Source of the DNA: Microbacterium saperdae
GTDB taxonomy: Bacteria > Actinomycetota > Actinomycetes > Actinomycetales > Microbacteriaceae
NCBI RefSeq assembly: GCF_006716345.1
Contig: NZ_VFOX01000001.1
Coordinates: 1,736,001-1,800,000 of the forward strand
Length of the DNA stretch: 64,000 bases
Direction: 5' to 3'
Under the pieces are notes generated by a model. It was not told the origin of the DNA. It saw nothing but the letters and a program-made list of their open reading frames with translations, and made no database searches. How positions within the stretch are numbered: position 1 is the first letter of the stretch; each line of letters starts with the position of its first letter. Both the position numbers and the translations under genes were made by a program. This document shows positions 8,023 through 17,002 of this stretch, piece by piece.

Positions 8023-8931
8023 ATGGGCACGCACATCGCGGTGCTGTCGAACCCGTTCGCGGGCAAGGGTCGTGGTGCGCAGGCGGCCGCGGCCGCCATT
8101 GCGCGGCTTCACGATGAGGGGGCACAGATCCGCAGCTACGCGGGAACCTCGGCCCGGCAGACGGCTGAGCTGGCCGCGCAGGCGCTCCGTGAGGAACCGG
8201 CCGCTCTCGTCGTCGTGGGCGGCGACGGCACGCTGTCGGGCATCCTCGCGGAGGTGACGGCGCACTCCGTACCTGTCGTGCTCGTCGCGGCGGGCACGGG
8301 CAACGACCTCGCCAGGGCCCTGCAGCTGCCCCGCGACGATCCAGGCGACGCTGCGGCGCTCGCGCTGCAGGGCGTGCCGTGCGTGGTCGACGTGGGAGAG
8401 GTGCACAGCGCCCTCGGCACGCGCCTGTTCCTCACGGTCGCCGCCCTGGGCTTCGACGCGAAGGTGAGCGACCGCACCAATCGTCTGCGGTGGCCACGCG
8501 GCGTCCTTCGCTACTACCTGGCGCTCGTGATCGAGCTCCTCCGGCTGCGCCCTGTCGCGTTTCGTGTCTCGGTGGACGGGGAGGCCCTGCACGATGCACC
8601 GGGCACGCTGATCGCGGTCGGGAACACGGCGAGCTACGGCGGCGGGATGCCGGTGTGCGCCGGGGCGGCGGCGAATGACGGGATGCTCGACATCGTGCAC
8701 GTGCGGCCATTGACGCGGTTGCGGCTGATCCGGTTGTTCCCTTTGCTGCTGCAGGGGCGGCATCTCACGCGACCGGAGGTGAGCCACAGACGCGCGCGTC
8801 GGGTCGAGGTGGCCGCGCCGGATCTGGTCGTGTACGCCGACGGCGAGCGGGTGGGCGCGGGGACCTGCACGATCGAGCTGCGCGCGGGCGCGCTTACGGT
8901 GATGGTTCCGCGCAGGGGAGTGCAGCGATGA
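8023..8931 (+). CDS. Diacylglycerol kinase family lipid kinase
   Basis: 302 residues with the DAGK catalytic fold. The N-terminal SNPFAGKGRG (about 9-18), the nucleotide motif VVVGGDGTLSGIL (about 65-77) and AAGTGNDLARAL (about 90-101) are all intact, and the C-terminal half is the YegS/DagK beta-sandwich ending in YADGERVGAG. It phosphorylates diacylglycerol or a related lipid alcohol with ATP. The M. tuberculosis gene at the same place (Rv2252) is a diacylglycerol kinase tied to phosphatidylinositol mannoside synthesis. It starts one base after the flavoprotein stop and overlaps the next gene by ATGA, so it sits in the middle of a three-gene operon. Confidence 0.93.
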   Translation: MGTHIAVLSNPFAGKGRGAQAAAAAIARLHDEGAQIRSYAGTSARQTAELAAQALREEPAALVVVGGDGTLSGILAEVTAHSVPVVLVAAGTGNDLARALQLPRDDPGDAAALALQGVPCVVDVGEVHSALGTRLFLTVAALGFDAKVSDRTNRLRWPRGVLRYYLALVIELLRLRPVAFRVSVDGEALHDAPGTLIAVGNTASYGGGMPVCAGAAANDGMLDIVHVRPLTRLRLIRLFPLLLQGRHLTRPEVSHRRARRVEVAAPDLVVYADGERVGAGTCTIELRAGALTVMVPRRGVQR

Positions 8932-10559
8932 CGGACTTCGATGAGGATGTCGTGATCGTGGGCTCCGGCTTCGGCGGGTCCGTCGCCGCGCTGCGGTTGC
9001 GCGAGAAGGGCTATCGGGTGCGGGTGTACGAGGCCGGACGAAGATTCGCCGACGAGGACTTCGCTCGGACCAGCTGGAACGTGCGCCGCTACCTGTGGGC
9101 TCCCGCGCTGGGTTGCTACGGGGTGCAGCGGATCCACCGTCTCCCGCACGTCATGATCCTGGCCGGCGCCGGTGTCGGCGGCGGATCGCTCAACTACGCC
9201 AACACGCTCTATCAGCCGGGGGCGGCGTTCTTCCAAGACCCGCAGTGGCGCGGGATCGCGGACTGGGAGACCGAGCTCGCTCCTCACTACGCGACGGCGA
9301 AGCGGATGCTCGGCGTCGTCGAGCGCTATCCGTACACCGGACCGGTCGAGCGCATCATGGCGGGTGCGGCGGACGACCTCGGTGTCGGCGGGACGTTCCG
9401 GCATGCGCCTGTCGGCGTCTGGTTCGGCCGGCCGGGGGAGCGCGTCGCTGACCCGTTCTTCGGTGGCGAGGGACCGGAGCGCACAGGGTGCACGCTGTGC
9501 GGCAACTGCATGGTCGGCTGCCGTGTCGGGGCGAAGAACACGCTCATGAAGAACTATCTCGCTCTCGCCGAGAGGCGCGGTGTCGTGATCGAAGCGCTCC
9601 GCACCGTGACCGAGGTGCGCGAACTCCGCGACGGCGGATTCGCGATCACCACTCGTCGCAGCGGAGCATGGATGCGGCATGGTCAGCGGACCGTGACGGC
9701 CCGTCAGGTCGTGCTGGCCGCCGGCACCTGGGGCACCCAGCAGCTGTTGCACCGGATGAAGCACGAGGGCGCCCTTCCGCGGGTCTCCGAGACGCTGGGG
9801 CGGCTCACGCGCACCAACTCGGAGGCGCTCGACGGGGCCGTCGCGACTGCGGTGCCGGACTCGCTCGAACTTGCCCGCGGCGTCGCGATCACGACCTCGT
9901 TCCACATCGATGAGCGGACGCACGTCGAGAACGTCCGCTACGGTCCCGGTTCGAACCTGATGGGCGCGCTCGCGACCGTGATGGTGCCCGGAGATCGCGG
10001 CCTGGGGGGACGAGTGGGCAGCGTCCTCGCGCAGACGCTCCGAGCCCCGGTCCGTCAACTGCGGCTCGGCACACTCCGCCGCTGGAGCGAACGCGGCATC
10101 ATCGCGCTCGTGATGCAGACGGCCGACAACTCGCTGACGCTGTCGCTGCGCCGTCGGTTCGGGCGTCTGACCCTCACGAGTGCGCAGGGCCACGGGGAGC
10201 CGAACCCGAGCCATCTACCGCAGGCCCATCGTGCGGCCGAGGCGATCGCGGCGCGGATGCAGGCCGAAGGCGGGGTTCCTACGGCTGCCAGAGGATCATG
10301 GCCGGAGGTGTTCGGCATCCCCCTCACCGCTCACTTCCTCGGCGGTGCTGTGATCTCGTCCTCACCGCGCACCGGGGTGATCGACAGCTATCACCGCGTG
10401 TGGGGGCATCCGGGCCTGCACATCGTCGACGGGGCTGCGGTGCCGGCGAATCCGGGCGTGAACCCGTCTCTGACGATCACCGCACTCGCCGAGCGGGCGC
10501 TCTCGTACTGGCCGCACGCCGGTGCGGAGGATCGGCGGCCCGCGCAGCAGGCGATCTGA
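8928..10559 (+). CDS. GMC-family FAD oxidoreductase (cholesterol-oxidase-like)
   Basis: 543 residues. The N-terminal Rossmann motif VVIVGSGFGGSVAALRLRE (about 8-26), the GAGVGGGSLNYANTLY signature (about 76-91) and a C-terminal GMC domain with LTAHFLGGAVIS and HIVDGAAVPANPGVNPSLT (about 490-515) identify a membrane-associated GMC oxidase/dehydrogenase like mycobacterial ChoD-type proteins. A ferredoxin-like cysteine set C188-x2-C191-x2-C194-x3-C198 sits mid-protein. It is coupled to the lipid kinase by ATGA overlap, so it may oxidise a lipid alcohol or sterol-like substrate; the true substrate is unknown. A terminator follows. Confidence 0.88.
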   Translation: MTDFDEDVVIVGSGFGGSVAALRLREKGYRVRVYEAGRRFADEDFARTSWNVRRYLWAPALGCYGVQRIHRLPHVMILAGAGVGGGSLNYANTLYQPGAAFFQDPQWRGIADWETELAPHYATAKRMLGVVERYPYTGPVERIMAGAADDLGVGGTFRHAPVGVWFGRPGERVADPFFGGEGPERTGCTLCGNCMVGCRVGAKNTLMKNYLALAERRGVVIEALRTVTEVRELRDGGFAITTRRSGAWMRHGQRTVTARQVVLAAGTWGTQQLLHRMKHEGALPRVSETLGRLTRTNSEALDGAVATAVPDSLELARGVAITTSFHIDERTHVENVRYGPGSNLMGALATVMVPGDRGLGGRVGSVLAQTLRAPVRQLRLGTLRRWSERGIIALVMQTADNSLTLSLRRRFGRLTLTSAQGHGEPNPSHLPQAHRAAEAIAARMQAEGGVPTAARGSWPEVFGIPLTAHFLGGAVISSSPRTGVIDSYHRVWGHPGLHIVDGAAVPANPGVNPSLTITALAERALSYWPHAGAEDRRPAQQAI

Positions 10560-10570
10560 CGACACGAAGA

Positions 10571-10608
10571 AGCCGGAGGGGACACGTCGTGACGTGGCCC
10601 CTCCGGCT
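10571..10608. terminator. Bidirectional terminator between the GMC and fadB genes
   Basis: An 11-bp outer stem (AGCCGGAGGGG with CCCCTCCGGCT) encloses a second 6-bp stem CACGTC/GACGTG with a 2-nt loop. There is no long U-run. It lies exactly between two convergent operons, 12 bp after one stop and 15 bp before the other. Confidence 0.75.
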
Positions 10609-10622
10609 GTCTGCTGCGGAGG

Positions 10623-12779
10623 TCAGCGGCTCTCGACGCCGTGGATCTGCGGAGTGTGGAACGACCCGCCGAAGGCCCGCTCGGATGCGCCTTCGCGATC
10701 GAGGTACGGCGAGGCGCCGCCGTCGATGAACGGCCAGCCGGCGCCGAGGATCAAGCAGAGATCGATGTCCTCGACCTCCGGCACGACGCCCTCGTCCAGC
10801 ATGAGCTTGATCTCCTGAGCAAGCCCGTCCTGCACCCGCGCGAGGATCGTGCTCGCCGAGGCGGGGGCGGAGCCCACCGCAGGCTTGAGGAGCTTCTCGG
10901 CCTGCTTGGTCCAGCCCGTCACGCGGCCACCCTTGTCCTTCTCCACGACGGCGTCCAGGGCGGCGAGCGCATGGAAGTTCTCGTTCGCGTAGAAGCGATC
11001 GGGGAAGGCGTGGACCATGGTGTCCTGGACGTGAGCGGCGACCTTCCAGCCGACCAGATCGATCAACTGGAACGGGCCCATCGGCAATCCGAGCGGCCCG
11101 AACGCCTTCTCGACGTCGGCGATCGGCGTGCCCTCGTACACGGCGCGTGCGGCCTCGCCCATGACCTTCGCCAGCAGACGGTTCACCACGAATCCGGGAG
11201 CGTCGGCGGTGAGCACCGCGTTCTTGCCCAGGTTCCGCGCCACGACGAACGCCGTGGAGAGCGCCGCATCCGACGTGGTCGGAGTGCGGACGATCTCGAT
11301 CAGCGGCATCACGGCGACCGGGTTGAAGAAGTGGAATCCGACCAGTCGCTCCGGGTGGGCGAGCTTCGAGCCGATCTCCTCGACCGACAGCGACGAGGTG
11401 TTCGTCGCCAGGATCGCATCCTCGGCGATGATCTTCTCGATCTCGCCGAACACCTGCTGCTTGACGCCGACCTCTTCGAACACGGCCTCGATCACGAAGT
11501 CGCAGTCCGCGTAGAGGCTCTTGTCGGTGGTTCCGGTGACGAGCGCGCGCAGCTTGTTCGCGGAATCGGCGTCGAGCCGCCCCTTGGCCTCGAGCTTGCC
11601 GATCTCCTCGTGGATGTAGGCAACGCCCTTGTCGACGCGGGCCTGGTCGAGGTCGGTGATCAGCACCGGCACCTGGAGCTTGCGCACGAACAGCAGCGCG
11701 AACTGACTGGCCATGAGCCCTGCGCCGATGATGCCGACCTTGGTGACCTTCTTGGCGAGCGCTTTGTCCGGCGCTCCGACGGGGCGCTTGGCGCGCTTCT
11801 GCACCAGATCGAACGCGTACATGGACGCGGCGAACTGGTCACCGGTCACGAGTTCGGCGAGCGCCTCGTCCTCACGGGCGAAGCCCTCGGCCTTGGTGCC
11901 GCTCTTCGCCTTGTCGAGCAGGTCGAGCGCCGCGTACGGCGACTTCGGAACCGTGCCGATCTTCGACTCGAGCATGCCCCGCGCCATCTTTATCGCGATC
12001 GGCCACTTGGTGAGCCGCTCGATCTTGCCCGGCTCGTTCTTGCGCTCGACCTTCTTCCCGCCGAGGACCGCGTCGGCCCAGGCGAGCGAGTTCTCGAGGT
12101 AGTTCGCCGCCGGGAAGATCGCGTCGAAGATCCCGAGATCGAACGCCTGCTGCGGCTTGAGCATGCGGTTCTGCTTGAGCGGGTTCGAGATGACGACCTC
12201 GAGCGCGTTCTCGATGCCGATCAGGTTCGGCAGCAGGTACGCGCCACCCCAGCCCGGGATGATGCCGAGGAAGACCTCGGGGAGGGCGACGGCCGCCGCG
12301 GACGCATCGACCGTGCGGTAGGACGAGTTCAGCGCGATCTCGAGCCCGCCGCCGAGCGCGAGCCCGTTCACGAAGGCGAACGAGGGAACGCCGAGCTCGG
12401 AGAACTTGCCGAGCACCTTGTGCCCCAGCTGCGCGATCAGACGGGCATTGTCGCGAGAGCCGACCTTGCTGATGTCGGACAGATCGGCGCCGGCCGCGAG
12501 GATGTACTGCTTGCCCGTGATGCCGACAGCCTGGATCTCACCGGATGCCGCGCGCGCCTTCAGGCCGTCGAGAGTCTCGCCGAGCTGGGTGAGCGTGGCC
12601 GGCCCGAGCGTGTTCGGGCGCGTGTGGTCGCGGCCGTTGTCGAGCGTGATGAGCGCGAGCACCTTGCCGGAGGCGAGACGGATGTCACGCACAGGGGAGT
12701 GCGTGATCACCTCGCCCTCGGTGAGCGCCTGGATCGGGGCGAAGTCGATGGCTTCGTAGTTCGTCACGTTCGCGCTCAC
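10623..12779 (-). CDS. fadB: Multifunctional fatty-acid oxidation protein: enoyl-CoA hydratase / 3-hydroxyacyl-CoA dehydrogenase
   Basis: 718 residues. The N-terminal crotonase domain (about 20-330) shows NGLALGGGLEIAL and ALPEVFLGIIPGWGGAYLLP with both catalytic glutamates. A 3-hydroxyacyl-CoA dehydrogenase NAD domain follows from about residue 345 (KVGIIGAGLMASQFALLF) with the FHFFNPVAVMPLIEIV motif, then two C-terminal HCDH domains. The enzyme hydrates trans-enoyl-CoA and oxidises the L-3-hydroxyacyl-CoA in beta-oxidation. The start is GTG 12779, coupled by a GTGA overlap to the thiolase stop; the AAGAAGAAG lysine tail of the thiolase supplies a purine-rich ribosome site. It is the alpha subunit of a FadBA-like pair. 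Confidence 0.95.
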   Translation of the reverse strand: MSANVTNYEAIDFAPIQALTEGEVITHSPVRDIRLASGKVLALITLDNGRDHTRPNTLGPATLTQLGETLDGLKARAASGEIQAVGITGKQYILAAGADLSDISKVGSRDNARLIAQLGHKVLGKFSELGVPSFAFVNGLALGGGLEIALNSSYRTVDASAAAVALPEVFLGIIPGWGGAYLLPNLIGIENALEVVISNPLKQNRMLKPQQAFDLGIFDAIFPAANYLENSLAWADAVLGGKKVERKNEPGKIERLTKWPIAIKMARGMLESKIGTVPKSPYAALDLLDKAKSGTKAEGFAREDEALAELVTGDQFAASMYAFDLVQKRAKRPVGAPDKALAKKVTKVGIIGAGLMASQFALLFVRKLQVPVLITDLDQARVDKGVAYIHEEIGKLEAKGRLDADSANKLRALVTGTTDKSLYADCDFVIEAVFEEVGVKQQVFGEIEKIIAEDAILATNTSSLSVEEIGSKLAHPERLVGFHFFNPVAVMPLIEIVRTPTTSDAALSTAFVVARNLGKNAVLTADAPGFVVNRLLAKVMGEAARAVYEGTPIADVEKAFGPLGLPMGPFQLIDLVGWKVAAHVQDTMVHAFPDRFYANENFHALAALDAVVEKDKGGRVTGWTKQAEKLLKPAVGSAPASASTILARVQDGLAQEIKLMLDEGVVPEVEDIDLCLILGAGWPFIDGGASPYLDREGASERAFGGSFHTPQIHGVESR

Positions 12780-13981
12780 TTCTTCTTCTTGCCGTTGTAG
12801 TGCGGGTTCTCCCAGATGACGGAGCCGCCCTGACCGAGACCGACGCACATCGCCGTGAGGCCATAACGCACATCGGGGCGCTCCGCGAACTGGGCCGCGA
12901 GCTGGATCATCAGGCGGACGCCGGACGCGGCCAGCGGGTGGCCGAGGGCGATCGCGCCGCCCCACTGGTTCACGCGAGGGTCGTCATCCGCGATGCCGAA
13001 GTGGTCGAGAAGGGAGATGACCTGGATCGCGAAGGCCTCGTTCAGCTCGAACAGGCCGATGTCGGCGATCGTCAGCCCGGCCTTCTTCAGCGCCTTCTCG
13101 GTCGACGGGATCGGGCCGATGCCCATGATCTCCGGTTGCACGCCGGCGAAGGCGAACGACACCATGCGCATCTTCGGGGCCAGCCCGAACTCCTTCACTG
13201 CTCCGCCGCCGGCGAGGAGCGACATCGTCGCTCCATCGGTGAGCGGGGAGGATGTGCCGGCCGTGACACGACCGTGCGGACGGAACGGCGTCTTGAGCGC
13301 CGCGAGGTCCTCCATCGTGGTCTGCGGACGACGACCCTCGTCCTCGGAGGCGAGCCCCCAGGCGCCGTCAGCATTCTTGACGGCCACGGACACGAGGTCC
13401 GGCTGGATCTTGCCGGCGTCGTAAGCCGCCTGCACCTTGTGCTGGCTGAGCATGCCGAAGCGGTCGGAGCGCTCCTTGGTGAGGTGCGGGAAGCGATCGA
13501 AGATGCGCTCCGCGGTCACGCCCATGTTGAGCGCGCCGGGGTCGACCATCTTCTCGGCGACGAAACGGGGGTTCGGGTCGGCGTTTCCGCCGATCGGGTG
13601 ATGTCCCATGTGCTCGACGCCACCGGCGAGGGCGAAGTCGTACATGCCGACGCCGATCGACGCGCCCATGGTCGTGACGCTCGTCATGGCGCCGGCGCAC
13701 ATGCGCTCGACGGCGAGGCCCGGGACGGTCTGCGGCAGGCCGGCGAGGATCGCCACGGAACGGCCGAGCGTGAGGCCCTGGTCTCCGGTCTGCGATGTCG
13801 CGGCGATCGCGACGTCATCGATGCGGTCGGCCGGCACAGCAGCGTTCCGCTCCAACAGGCCGATGGTCGCCTTGACGGCGAGGTCATCAGCGCGGGTGTT
13901 CCAGTACATGCCCTTTTCGCCGGCGCGCCCGAAGGGGGTGCGCACTCCATCGACGAAGAAGACGTCCGAGATCTCGGCCAC
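12776..13981 (-). CDS. fadA: Acetyl-CoA C-acyltransferase (3-ketoacyl-CoA thiolase)
   Basis: 401 residues. Cleaves 3-ketoacyl-CoA with CoA to acetyl-CoA and a shortened acyl-CoA. The nucleophile cysteine is in VERMCAGAMTS (about residue 94), the base histidine in GGAIALGHPLAASG (about 353) and the second cysteine in TAMCVGLGQGG (about 383); NEAFA is also present. The C-terminus ends in KKKK. GTG 13981 is preceded by a strong GGAGG ribosome site 4 bases away. It is the first gene of the operon, with a TAGACT -10 upstream (14010-14015), and fadB follows with overlap. Confidence 0.96.
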   Translation of the reverse strand: MAEISDVFFVDGVRTPFGRAGEKGMYWNTRADDLAVKATIGLLERNAAVPADRIDDVAIAATSQTGDQGLTLGRSVAILAGLPQTVPGLAVERMCAGAMTSVTTMGASIGVGMYDFALAGGVEHMGHHPIGGNADPNPRFVAEKMVDPGALNMGVTAERIFDRFPHLTKERSDRFGMLSQHKVQAAYDAGKIQPDLVSVAVKNADGAWGLASEDEGRRPQTTMEDLAALKTPFRPHGRVTAGTSSPLTDGATMSLLAGGGAVKEFGLAPKMRMVSFAFAGVQPEIMGIGPIPSTEKALKKAGLTIADIGLFELNEAFAIQVISLLDHFGIADDDPRVNQWGGAIALGHPLAASGVRLMIQLAAQFAERPDVRYGLTAMCVGLGQGGSVIWENPHYNGKKKK

Positions 13982-14009
13982 TCTGCCTCCAAGTTTGTGC
14001 GGTGGCCTC

Positions 14010-14015
14010 AGTCTA
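14010..14015 (-). promoter_or_regulatory. -10 element of the fadAB promoter
   Basis: Reads TAGACT on the minus strand, about 28 bp before the fadA GTG, with the GGAGG ribosome site between. The -35 position (TCTTCC, 14033-14038) is far from consensus, so an activator or other control is likely. The same TAGACT hexamer precedes yebC and rpsD. Confidence 0.45.
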
Positions 14016-14054
14016 TGGAGGGCCGGAAACCGGGAAGAATCGGTTGGGTCGAAC

Positions 14055-15248
14055 CTACGAAGCGGGCGTGGAGGGCTCGTCCGGCGTTTGCCCTGCTTCT
14101 ACAAAGGCGTCCGCGATCTTCTGTGCAGTCTGTTCAATCTGCCAGGTGCGTGCTCCGAGCGCAGCGAGCGCTTCGCCGATGTCCTCGGCGCTCTCACCGG
14201 GAAGATCCCACGCGATGCGGCGCAGGTACTCCGGCGTCAGGAGGTTCTCCGTCGGCATGGAGAGCTCCTCGGCGATCGCCTCGACCACCGGGCGGGCTGC
14301 CTTCAACCGGGCATCCGCTTCCGGGTTCCGATCCACCCACGCACGCGGCGGGGGGAGCGTGTCGCTCGGGACGCGCTCGCGCGGGAGCTCCTCCGTCGCG
14401 CGGCCGTCGACGAATGCCTGCCACCAGCGGTCCAGCTGCGTACGACTCGCGCGTCCCTGGAACTCCTTCGTGCCGGCGAGGGCCTGCTTGCTCTGCGGGT
14501 TCGCCATGACGGCGGCGACCAGCGAGCGGTCCGGCACCAGTCGACCAGGGGAGACGTCCTGCTCCTGTGCGAAGGACTCGCGTGCCTGCCAGAGCGCGCG
14601 GGCCACCGCCAGGTTGCGCGCTCCCCGCACCTGGTGGAGTCCGCTGAGACGACGCCACGGGTCCTCCCTGGGCGGCTTGGGGGCCCGGGTGAGAGTGGCG
14701 GCGAACTCCTCCTCGGCGAAGGAGGTCTTGTTCTGTTCGACGAGCTCCGCAGCCAGCGCGTCGCGCACGTCGATGAGGTGCAGCACGTCCAAGGCGGCGT
14801 ACTCGAGCCACGAGTCGGGCAATGGGCGCGTGGACCAGTCCGCAGCCGAGTGCTCCTTCTTCAGCGTGATCCCGAGAGTGTGCTCGACGACGGCGGCGAG
14901 GCCGACGCGTTCGAGCCCGAGGAGGCGCGAGGCGAGCTCGGTGTCGAAGATGGTCGGCGGCTCGAGGTGGAGCTCCCGCAGGGAAGGGAGGTCTTGACTG
15001 GCCGCGTGGAAGACCCACTCGACCGATCCGATCGCGTCCTGCAACGGGGCGAAGTCGCCGATGGCGGGCGGGTCGAACAGGAAGACGCCGGCGTCGCGCC
15101 GGAACACCTGCACGAGGTAGGCCCGCTGGGAGTAGCGGAAACCGGATGCGCGCTCGACATCCACCGCGACCGGACCGGTGCCGTCGGCGAGTGCGGCGCA
15201 GGCCGCACGGAACTCTTCGGCATCCGAGATCACGGAGTATTCAGTCAC
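14055..15248 (-). CDS. rnd: Ribonuclease D family 3'-5' exoribonuclease with HRDC domain
   Basis: 397 residues. The DEDDy exonuclease domain (about 5-185) has VAVDVERASG (Asp and Glu of motif I), HAASQDLPSL (motif II Asp) and LEYAALDVLHL (motif III Tyr/Asp), so the active site is complete. An HRDC domain lies at about 210-290, followed by a further helical region with an acidic end. Trims RNA 3' ends, as in tRNA maturation. It overlaps the upstream DUF3000 gene by 8 bp and so belongs to the same unit. Confidence 0.92.
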   Translation of the reverse strand: MTEYSVISDAEEFRAACAALADGTGPVAVDVERASGFRYSQRAYLVQVFRRDAGVFLFDPPAIGDFAPLQDAIGSVEWVFHAASQDLPSLRELHLEPPTIFDTELASRLLGLERVGLAAVVEHTLGITLKKEHSAADWSTRPLPDSWLEYAALDVLHLIDVRDALAAELVEQNKTSFAEEEFAATLTRAPKPPREDPWRRLSGLHQVRGARNLAVARALWQARESFAQEQDVSPGRLVPDRSLVAAVMANPQSKQALAGTKEFQGRASRTQLDRWWQAFVDGRATEELPRERVPSDTLPPPRAWVDRNPEADARLKAARPVVEAIAEELSMPTENLLTPEYLRRIAWDLPGESAEDIGEALAALGARTWQIEQTAQKIADAFVEAGQTPDEPSTPAS

Positions 15249-15822
15249 GTACAGCCTTTCGCGCGCCGAGAACGGCGATGCCCTCGGAACCAGGCGGAAG
15301 ACCCGCCAGCATTCCGACCAGCTCGGCCCATGCTTCGACGTGGGGTCGGAACGGGCCTTCCGGAGTCCAGGACGCCCGCAATTCTATCTGGGCGCCGTCG
15401 CCTTCGACGGCGAGACCCCCGAATCCCTTGGAGAGCGTCTTGGTGGAGGTCCCTGACGCGGCGTGGTAGACCGCATCGCGAGAGTCGAGTGCATCGACCA
15501 GCCACGACCAGGTGACGTCGGCCAGCAGCGGGTCCGTCCCGATCTCCGTCTCCAACGGCGCCTGGGCGAAGATGATGATCCGCCATGCTCCGCCCCAGGC
15601 ATCCGGAGCGTCCGGGTCGTGCAGCAGCACGAAGCGTCCGGTGCCGTACACGGACTCGCCGTCGTCCTCCGGTCGCACGTCGGCGGCGAGCGCGATGGCG
15701 AACGGAGCGAGCCCTTGGGGGGTGCCGATCTCGCGCACGACGATGTCGTCGCGGAACGCGGTCTCGCGCAGTTCAGCTATGGCGTTGTCGAAGAGCGACC
15801 CGGCCTCGGGGTGTGCGGTCAC
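15241..15822 (-). CDS. DUF3000 family protein
   Basis: 193 residues, acidic, no signal peptide or membrane segment. The body matches the actinobacterial DUF3000 family (GRFVLLHDPDAPDAWGGAWR and HVEAWAELVGMLAGLPPGS). Function unknown. DUF3000 genes are regularly found directly upstream of RNase D in Actinobacteria, as here with an 8-bp overlap, so an RNA-processing link is a fair inference only. Confidence 0.85.
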   Translation of the reverse strand: MTAHPEAGSLFDNAIAELRETAFRDDIVVREIGTPQGLAPFAIALAADVRPEDDGESVYGTGRFVLLHDPDAPDAWGGAWRIIIFAQAPLETEIGTDPLLADVTWSWLVDALDSRDAVYHAASGTSTKTLSKGFGGLAVEGDGAQIELRASWTPEGPFRPHVEAWAELVGMLAGLPPGSEGIAVLGARKAVRD

Positions 15823-15847
15823 GGCAACAGGCTAGAGTCAGGAGGCG

Positions 15848-17002
15848 ATGAAGAGTCTCAGGCACGCCGTTGCACTCCTTGTCCCCGCGTTGCTCGCTCT
15901 CGGGGGCGTGCTGTCGATCATCGTCCTCCGGGTCGCCCGTCGAGTGGTCACGCCGGCGCGTCGCGCGCCGGATGCGGAGATCATCGCGGTCGACACCGGC
16001 GCCCAGACGATCGAGCTGCGCCGGACGCTCGACACCGAGCTGCCAGGACGCTACGGCCTGTTCACGACGGGAACCTACGGGTACGTGAAGCTGGGCGCCG
16101 TGCTGAGCGCCGATGCGACCAGCGTGCGCCGCAAGCTGCTCACGCAGATCGAGCCGGGCGCGCAGGTCGATCGCGCTGCTCGCTTCAGCGGCTGGTACTA
16201 CGCCTCGCCGAGCGAGCTCCACCTGCCGAGCCAGAACGTCCTCATCGGATCCCCTGCCGGGCCCTGCCCTGCCTGGTTCTTCCCCGGTGAATCCCGGACC
16301 TGGGTCATCCAGGTGCATGGAAGGGGCGCGATGCGGGCCGAATGCCTGCGCGCGGTGCCGGTGCTGCATGCGGCGGGAATGCCCACCCTCGTCGTCTCGT
16401 ACCGCAACGATGGCGAAGCGCCCCGCAGCCGGGGAGGCGCCTACGCACTGGGCGCGTCGGAATGGCGCGACGTGGACGCCGCGATCGCCTACGCGCTGCG
16501 TCACGGCGCCGACCGCGTCATCCTCATGGGATGGTCGATGGGCGGTGCGGTGGCGCTGCAGGCCGCAGTCAACTCGGGAAACCGCGAGCGGATCGCCGGC
16601 CTCATCCTGGATTCGCCGGTGGTGGACTGGCGCACCGTGCTGCGCTACCAGGCCCACGCGGCCGGCATGCACGCGCCCTTGCCCGATCTCGCGATGGGGG
16701 CGTTGTCGATGCCGCTCACGGCGAGGCTGAGCGGCGCCGATGACGCGATCCCGTTCGACCGTCTCGACATGGTCGCCCGCGCGCAGGAGCTCTCGGTGCC
16801 GATCCTGATCCTGCACAGCGAGGACGACGGTTTCGTGCCGGCGGATGCCTCGCATGCGCTCCACGACGCGCGTCCCGACCTGGTGACGATGCCGCGATTC
16901 ACCGTCGCTCGCCACACGAAGCTGTGGAACTACGACCAGACCGGGTGGAACGCGGCGATCACCGAGTGGCTGCAGACGCAGGGTTTCAGCGCTTCTGCCT
17001 GA
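15848..17002 (+). CDS. Membrane-anchored alpha/beta hydrolase
   Basis: 384 residues. An uncleaved N-terminal helix (AVALLVPALLALGGVLSIIVLRV, about 7-29) anchors an alpha/beta-hydrolase domain. The nucleophile elbow is GWSMGG (serine near residue 229), the acid lies in LHSEDDGFVP (near 323) and the histidine in VARHTKLWN (near 358). The first 130 residues after the anchor look like a separate beta-rich part. Probably a cell-surface esterase or acyl hydrolase; substrate unknown. An AGGAG ribosome site 4 bases before the ATG fixes the start. Its last 17 bases overlap the convergent sufE. Confidence 0.85.
   Translation: MKSLRHAVALLVPALLALGGVLSIIVLRVARRVVTPARRAPDAEIIAVDTGAQTIELRRTLDTELPGRYGLFTTGTYGYVKLGAVLSADATSVRRKLLTQIEPGAQVDRAARFSGWYYASPSELHLPSQNVLIGSPAGPCPAWFFPGESRTWVIQVHGRGAMRAECLRAVPVLHAAGMPTLVVSYRNDGEAPRSRGGAYALGASEWRDVDAAIAYALRHGADRVILMGWSMGGAVALQAAVNSGNRERIAGLILDSPVVDWRTVLRYQAHAAGMHAPLPDLAMGALSMPLTARLSGADDAIPFDRLDMVARAQELSVPILILHSEDDGFVPADASHALHDARPDLVTMPRFTVARHTKLWNYDQTGWNAAITEWLQTQGFSASA

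Noticed and set aside
10641..12800. A 719-codon open frame on the plus strand
   Set aside because: It is the antisense of fadB, which has intact crotonase and dehydrogenase motifs, and no ribosome site or family pattern supports it.
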